Source: Rubrobacteraceae bacterium
GTDB taxonomy: Bacteria > Actinomycetota > Rubrobacteria > Rubrobacterales > Rubrobacteraceae
DNA length: 10,033 nucleotides
NCBI GenBank assembly: GCA_021156345.1
Contig: JAJNDJ010000248.1
Coordinates: forward strand, 1 to 10,033
Direction: 5' to 3'
Positions 7,299 through 10,033 of this stretch are shown here, piece by piece. Below the pieces are notes generated by a model. The model ran no database searches. It was not told the origin of the DNA and worked only from the letters and a program-made list of their open reading frames with translations. Both the position numbers and the translations under genes were made by a program. How positions within the stretch are numbered: position 1 is the first letter of the stretch; each line of letters opens with the position of its first letter.

Positions 7299-7332
7299 AT
7301 TATACCGGCGGAGCGAGCGGCTATGGTAGAAT
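7299..7332. promoter_or_regulatory. Divergent promoter elements for the 65-residue gene and the DUF2225 gene
   Basis: On the minus strand a perfect TATAAT -10 hexamer lies at 7304-7299, about 36 nt before the ATG at 7263. On the plus strand an extended -10 box, TGGTAGAAT, lies at 7324-7332, about 78 nt before the DUF2225 start at 7410. Neither has a good TTGACA-like -35 at 16-18 nt. The extended TG on the plus side may compensate. The two boxes lie only about 20 nt apart, so the two transcripts probably compete for polymerase. Confidence 0.5.
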
Positions 7333-7409
7333 CGGGGGCGCTTTGATCCCGCATTCAAGCCCCAAGAGGGACTCAGAGACGCGGCCCTGCTGCCCGCGAG
7401 AGGTGAGGG

Positions 7410-8084
7410 ATGCCCGTGGGTGAGCCGAGCAGACCTTACGTCGTCTGTCCCGTCTGCGGCCACGTATTCAGGTCCACCCACGCGAGCACCTACATCACCG
7501 TCGGCAGGGAGGCCGACCTCTGCCCCAAGATTCCTGGCCGACCTTCGGACGGGGCGCGTTTGATCCGCAGTGCCGTGACCATGTGCCCGGTGTGCTCGTT
7601 CGCGGCAGGCGAGGCTTTCGACGACCTCGACCTGACCTTCGACGAACGCTACGGTATAGAGGAGCGCCTGAAGGAGGACGGCCTGCTGAAGGTCTTCCGC
7701 AAGGGCCAACCGCCGTGGCTCGGCTTCCACGCGGCCGAGGTCTGCGGAAAGGAACGGAACCTGAGGTCCCGTGAGCTTGGCGACCTGTGTCTGCGCGCCT
7801 CCTGGGTCTGCCGCAAGGAAAGGGAGCGTCCCTTCGAGAGCACCTTCCAGCTGAGGTCCCTTCGTCACTTTATGCGCTCCCTACAGGAGGACGACCTCAT
7901 CGGGCGCGAGCTCTCCGTCACCACATACCTGGTCGGGGAGCTGAACCGCCGTCTCGGCAACCACCGCGAAGCGCTCAACTGGTACGTAAACGCAGGACGC
8001 ACGACCGAAGGCGACCCCCGCGTAGCCTGGCTCGACCGTCTCATTGATAGGCAGAGCAAACTCGCCAGGGAGCAGGCGGCGTGA
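7410..8084 (+). CDS. DUF2225 family putative zinc-binding protein
   Basis: The protein has 224 residues, the family's usual size. Two knuckles of the form Cys-Pro-x-Cys, at residues 13-16 (VCPVCGHVF) and 59-62 (MCPVCSFAA), probably hold a zinc ion. Cys38 in DLCPK lies between them. The spacing and the SYxTVxREADLC-like stretch match DUF2225. The second half is helical, and near the C terminus RRLGNHREALNWYVNAG looks like a TPR-type repeat, also usual in this family. The molecular role is not known. No signal peptide is present, so it is probably cytoplasmic. The start is ATG 7410 with GAGAGG six bases upstream. It stands alone on plus with its own promoter, and converges on the LCP gene across a 144-nt repeat-bearing gap. 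Confidence 0.85.
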   Translation: MPVGEPSRPYVVCPVCGHVFRSTHASTYITVGREADLCPKIPGRPSDGARLIRSAVTMCPVCSFAAGEAFDDLDLTFDERYGIEERLKEDGLLKVFRKGQPPWLGFHAAEVCGKERNLRSRELGDLCLRASWVCRKERERPFESTFQLRSLRHFMRSLQEDDLIGRELSVTTYLVGELNRRLGNHREALNWYVNAGRTTEGDPRVAWLDRLIDRQSKLAREQAA

Positions 8085-8128
8085 TAGCTGATCAGCACGC
8101 CCCGGCTGGCGCTTTCGCTTGTCAGCTA
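8085..8128. repeat. TCAGC-type palindromic intergenic repeat, copy 1
   Basis: Immediately after the DUF2225 stop lies a 7-bp perfect inverted repeat, TAGCTGA (8085-8091) and TCAGCTA (8122-8128), enclosing 30 nt. It begins with the palindrome GCTGATCAGC (8087-8096). TCAGCACGC (8092-8100) and CTTTCGCTTGTCAGC (8112-8126) recur at the end of the window with nearly the same spacing. Located between two convergent genes and without a T-run, it may act as a weak bidirectional terminator or be a mobile REP-like element. The latter is my preference. Confidence 0.7.
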
Positions 8129-8228
8129 GGTCCGGTACGCAGTCGACGGCGAAGCCGAGGGGGTCGATACGAACAGTGTGATCTTCGCCCGCATCGCGTG
8201 CACGGAGTTGCCTGATACCTGTACCCTG
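8129..8228. other. Non-coding remainder of the convergent gap
   Basis: I see no gene with a ribosome site here. A short minus-strand frame, ATG at about 8195 encoding MRAKITLFVS and stopping after 22 codons, resembles the beginning of a signal peptide but has no Shine-Dalgarno sequence. It could be chance or the stub of a lost gene. Confidence 0.3.
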
Positions 8229-9065
8229 TTATTCGATGGTCTCTGACACGACCCGATCCCCGGCTTCTTTGTCAGGGACCCAGTAGGAGATTCCGCCTAT
8301 GTACTGTGGGGTGCCTGGGTAGAGCTCGGCGTCCCCGATGCCTGAGAGGCTGGTTTGGACTGCGAAGCGGGTGGCTTCGAGGGGGTTCATGTTCGTGTCG
8401 ATGTTGCGCCACGTGGCCCTTGCTGTAACGGGAAGGCGCGGCAGTTTGGCGGGCGAGGTGGCTTCGCGCGCCAGCTCCCGCAGGAACATCTGCTGGCGGC
8501 CTATCCTCCCGATATCTGCCGTCGGGCCGCCCCTGTAGCGGACGTAGGCGAGGGCCTGCATCCCGTCCAGGGTCTGAGTGCCTGCCGGTATGTAGACCCG
8601 GCGTCCATCGATGCCGACCCTTATAGGTTTGTCTACGTCGAGTGTGATCCCACCTAGGGCGTCGACGATCTCCTCAACCCCGCCGAAGTGTACGATGACG
8701 TAGTCGTTCATCCGGACCTCGGTCAGGTTCTGGAGTGTCTCGACGGTCAACTCCGGGCCTCCGCTAGCGAATGCGGCGTTGATCTTATCCTCCCCGATAC
8801 CGGGGATCTCGACCAGCGTGTCTCGCGGCACGGCGAGCATACCGTCTCCCGCCTTGGCGACCACGATGGTGTCCGAGCGCGAGGGTTCCCCGGCACGCGC
8901 ATCGCTCCCCAGCAAGACCACCCGCTGCCCGCCGAAGGGTGCGATCAGGTAGACGAGCACGAGGGCGAAGAGTACAAGCAGGATCAGGAGCAAGGGCCTG
9001 AGGACTCTACCCCGCCTCTTACCGTCGAGACCCCGACGTCCTGCCCTGTAGACTTTCATGCCCAT
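8229..9065 (-). CDS. LytR-CpsA-Psr (LCP) family cell-wall glycopolymer transferase
   Basis: LCP enzymes attach teichoic acid, arabinogalactan or capsular polymers to peptidoglycan outside the membrane. The protein has 278 residues. A basic cytoplasmic N terminus (1-22) precedes one membrane helix, LLLILLVLFALVLVYLI (about 25-41). The extracellular LCP domain has the family blocks in order: LLGSDARAG (51-59), RSDTIVV (63-69), VPRDTLVEIPG (79-89), KINAAFASGGP (94-104), GGITLDVDKPI (138-148) and LAYVRYRGGPTADIGRIGRQQ (172-192). These carry the Asp and Arg residues that bind the pyrophosphate lipid and metal. It is on the short side but complete, with no C-terminal extra domain. ATG 9065 lies seven nt after a TACAAT -10 box and lacks a Shine-Dalgarno sequence, so the transcript may be leaderless. 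ATG 9059 is an alternative start. Confidence 0.93.
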   Translation of the reverse strand: MGMKVYRAGRRGLDGKRRGRVLRPLLLILLVLFALVLVYLIAPFGGQRVVLLGSDARAGEPSRSDTIVVAKAGDGMLAVPRDTLVEIPGIGEDKINAAFASGGPELTVETLQNLTEVRMNDYVIVHFGGVEEIVDALGGITLDVDKPIRVGIDGRRVYIPAGTQTLDGMQALAYVRYRGGPTADIGRIGRQQMFLRELAREATSPAKLPRLPVTARATWRNIDTNMNPLEATRFAVQTSLSGIGDAELYPGTPQYIGGISYWVPDKEAGDRVVSETIE

Positions 9066-9071
9066 CTCACT

Positions 9072-9077
9072 ATTGTA
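9072..9077 (-). promoter_or_regulatory. -10 box of a probably leaderless LCP transcript
   Basis: TACAAT on the minus strand (9077 to 9072) is one base off TATAAT. Six bases follow, and then the ATG at 9065, which places the expected transcription start on the A of ATG. The -35 region is weak. There is no Shine-Dalgarno sequence, consistent with leaderless translation as seen widely in actinobacteria. Confidence 0.55.
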
Positions 9078-9137
9078 GTTAATAAAGGTGAGGTTGACGT
9101 CGCACGCGGGCGTCTCGCCGCGTAGACGCTACAAGGC

Positions 9138-9147
9138 GGAGGCCTCC
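9138..9147. repeat. Short perfect palindrome between divergent genes
   Basis: GGAGGCCTCC lies midway between the LCP start and the divergent gene at 9205, about 70 nt from each. It resembles the GGGAGGCTCCC palindrome at 6146-6156. It may be an operator or chance in GC-rich DNA. Confidence 0.25.
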
Positions 9148-9191
9148 TATCGGCGTGATCTCTAACCCATTCTCGACCCTTGGGATGGGAG

Positions 9192-9197
9192 TATACT
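9192..9197 (+). promoter_or_regulatory. -10 box of a probably leaderless transcript for the gene at 9205
   Basis: TATACT at 9192-9197 is followed by seven bases and then GTG at 9205, so transcription should begin at the start codon itself. The only Shine-Dalgarno-like run, GGAGGG, is two bases from the GTG, too close to work well. The -35 is weak. This geometry mirrors the LCP gene on the other strand and supports 9205, not 9155, as the true start. Confidence 0.5.
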
Positions 9198-9204
9198 GGA
9201 GGGC

Positions 9205-9955
9205 GTGGAGAAGCTGGAGACAGCGTCGTTCGAGATCGAAGAAGAGCGGGTGGCGTGGGAGGGCCTGGCCTCGTCTTGTGCTGCGCCCATCCGAAGGTTC
9301 GCAGCTTTTGCTCTGGTCGGCTTCACCTCCTTTATCGGTGACGATGCTCCTCGGCGTCGCCGTCGCCATCGGGGGGTATCTGATCTGGCTCATCAGGAGC
9401 CTGAGGTCGTACGCAGCCTTCTCGGCGGTACTGAGCAGGGGCGGCCTGGACCCCCATCGCCCGACCGCAGGGGGACTCAGGGCATACTCGGACGAGCAGT
9501 TGCTCGCTCTGCGTTCCCGCTACGAGCGGCTGCACGAAGGGAAGCTCAGGGAACGTCTCGGACGCATCTTCGGGTTCCACGGTAACGACGAATTTACGCT
9601 GGGACCGCTGAGTGTGCTCCCAGGCACGTTCGAGATGGGCACCCTCAGGGTCGAGTGGGAGACGCAGTTGATCCTGCGCTCAGGCGAACCGATGCCTGAG
9701 ATCTCCTGGTGGACCGAGGGACGTCACAACCTCCTACCGCGCAGGCCCGATGAGGCTCGCAAGCTCGTCTACGCCCTCCGCTACACGGGCGACTCCGTGC
9801 GCGAGCTAAAGCGCCGCTACGGCTACAGGACCGATCGCTGGCACGCCACCGTCCCCGAAGGTAAACTCTTCGACGCCGTCCGCGACCTCGAAAGCTCCCA
9901 CCGCATCCAAATAGCCCTCAGCCGAAGCGGGTTTAGGAAGGGCCACCCTTCCTAA
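9205..9955 (+). pseudogene. Membrane-anchored unknown protein, reading frame broken near 9340
   Basis: From GTG 9205 one frame gives a convincing N terminus: VEKLETASFEIEEERVAWEG, then a basic turn and the beginning of a membrane helix, RRFAAFALVGFTSFI. Beyond about 9340 that frame becomes Arg-rich shadow sequence. The next frame becomes protein-like, with VTMLLGVAVAIGGYLIWLI (a membrane helix) and then a soluble domain of about 190 residues: a helical part (AYSDEQLLALRSRYERLH), beta-rich sequence (TLGPLSVLPGTFEMGTLRVEW) and SWWTEGRHNLLPRRPDEARKL. The continuous frame from 9155 is open, but its first 60 residues are Trp/Arg/Ser-rich shadow of the real frame. Joining the two parts requires a +1 shift, from an extra base, from a deletion that shortened a two-helix hairpin, or from recoding. 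I do not recognise the family. The last ten codons and the stop lie in a perfect hairpin. Confidence 0.6.
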
Positions 9956-9961
9956 ACCCGC
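9927..9961. terminator. 16-bp perfect hairpin overlapping a stop codon
   Basis: The left arm GCGGGTTTAGGAAGGG (9927-9942), the loop CCA, and the exact complement at 9946-9961 form a very stable stem. The TAA stop of the upstream gene (9953-9955) lies inside the right arm. No T-run follows directly, so it is not a textbook intrinsic terminator. It could stop transcription by other means, protect the 3' end, or be a small inserted palindromic element that supplied the stop codon. Confidence 0.65.
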
Positions 9962-9963
9962 GC

Positions 9964-10033
9964 TGGTCAGCATTTCAGCACGCTCAAGCCTTCGGCTTTC
10001 GCTTGTCAGCAGTCAGCTTTTTATTTTGGCTGA
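9964..10033. repeat. TCAGC-type intergenic repeat, copy 2
   Basis: This stretch contains four TCAGC units and a final GCTGA. TCAGCACGC (9975-9983) and CTTTCGCTTGTCAGC (9996-10010) match copy 1 exactly, with 12 nt between them instead of 11. The inner part differs and forms its own hairpin, AAGCC-TTC-GGCTT (9986-9998), where copy 1 has different bases. After the last TCAGC comes TTTTTATTTT and GCTGA, which could fold back as stem and AT-rich loop. It continues past the window edge. Confidence 0.65.

Noticed and set aside
8155..8195. 22-codon minus-strand frame MRAKITLFVS with signal-peptide look
   Set aside because: It is too short, has no ribosome site and lies in a repeat-bearing gap. It is kept only as a remark.
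9986..10030. Intrinsic terminator AAGCC-TTC-GGCTT followed by TTTTTATTTT
   Set aside because: The T-run starts about 20 nt after the stem, too far for a standard intrinsic terminator. The segment is better described as part of the repeat.
1..10033. CRISPR array, tRNA/rRNA genes, insertion sequence, defence or biosynthetic cluster
   Set aside because: I saw no regularly spaced repeats, cloverleaf, transposase or matching gene set.

Overview
The window is high-GC, densely packed bacterial DNA. Its XRE-type regulator, the TCAGC-rich intergenic repeats, the leaderless-looking promoters and the gene set suggest an actinobacterium, most likely Rubrobacter or a relative. That placement rests on recalled protein style, not on a search.

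Layout. Positions 1-1253 (minus strand) hold a clpP operon: ClpP protease, an NAD-dependent epimerase that has lost its middle, and the first 65 codons of an unrecognised gene that leaves the window. A short divergent promoter region with three small palindromes (1254-1355) separates it from a small XRE-family regulator on the plus strand (1356-1634). Positions 1638-5970 (minus strand) hold a BMP-family ABC importer operon of the nucleoside/simple-sugar type, transcribed in the order binding lipoprotein, ATPase, permease 1, permease 2. Upstream of it on the same strand lie a BNR/Asp-box repeat protein (6166-7023) and a 65-residue helical protein (7066-7263). A divergent promoter region leads to a DUF2225 zinc-binding protein on plus (7410-8084). 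A LytR-CpsA-Psr (LCP) cell-wall enzyme follows on minus (8229-9065), then a membrane-anchored unknown on plus (9205-9955) whose reading frame changes midway. The window ends in a 16-bp perfect hairpin followed by a TCAGC-rich repeat that also occurs at 8085-8128.

How the genes work together. The binding protein, ATPase and two permeases would form one importer, with gene joints overlapping by 4 nt and 1 nt. As written, three of its four genes are damaged, so the transporter could not be made in normal form.

The most unusual feature is a repeated style of lesion. At four places (about 516, 2331, 5020-5030 and 5935-5950), and probably a fifth (about 9330-9345), two well-preserved coding stretches are abutted with the expected material between them missing. 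The frame is kept in one case and lost in the others. Elsewhere the same genes are clean, with no scattered stops. This means either several recent excisions or an assembly that silently closed gaps. No CRISPR array, tRNA, rRNA, insertion sequence or recognisable defence or biosynthetic system is visible. No gene-free stretch exceeds 300 bases.
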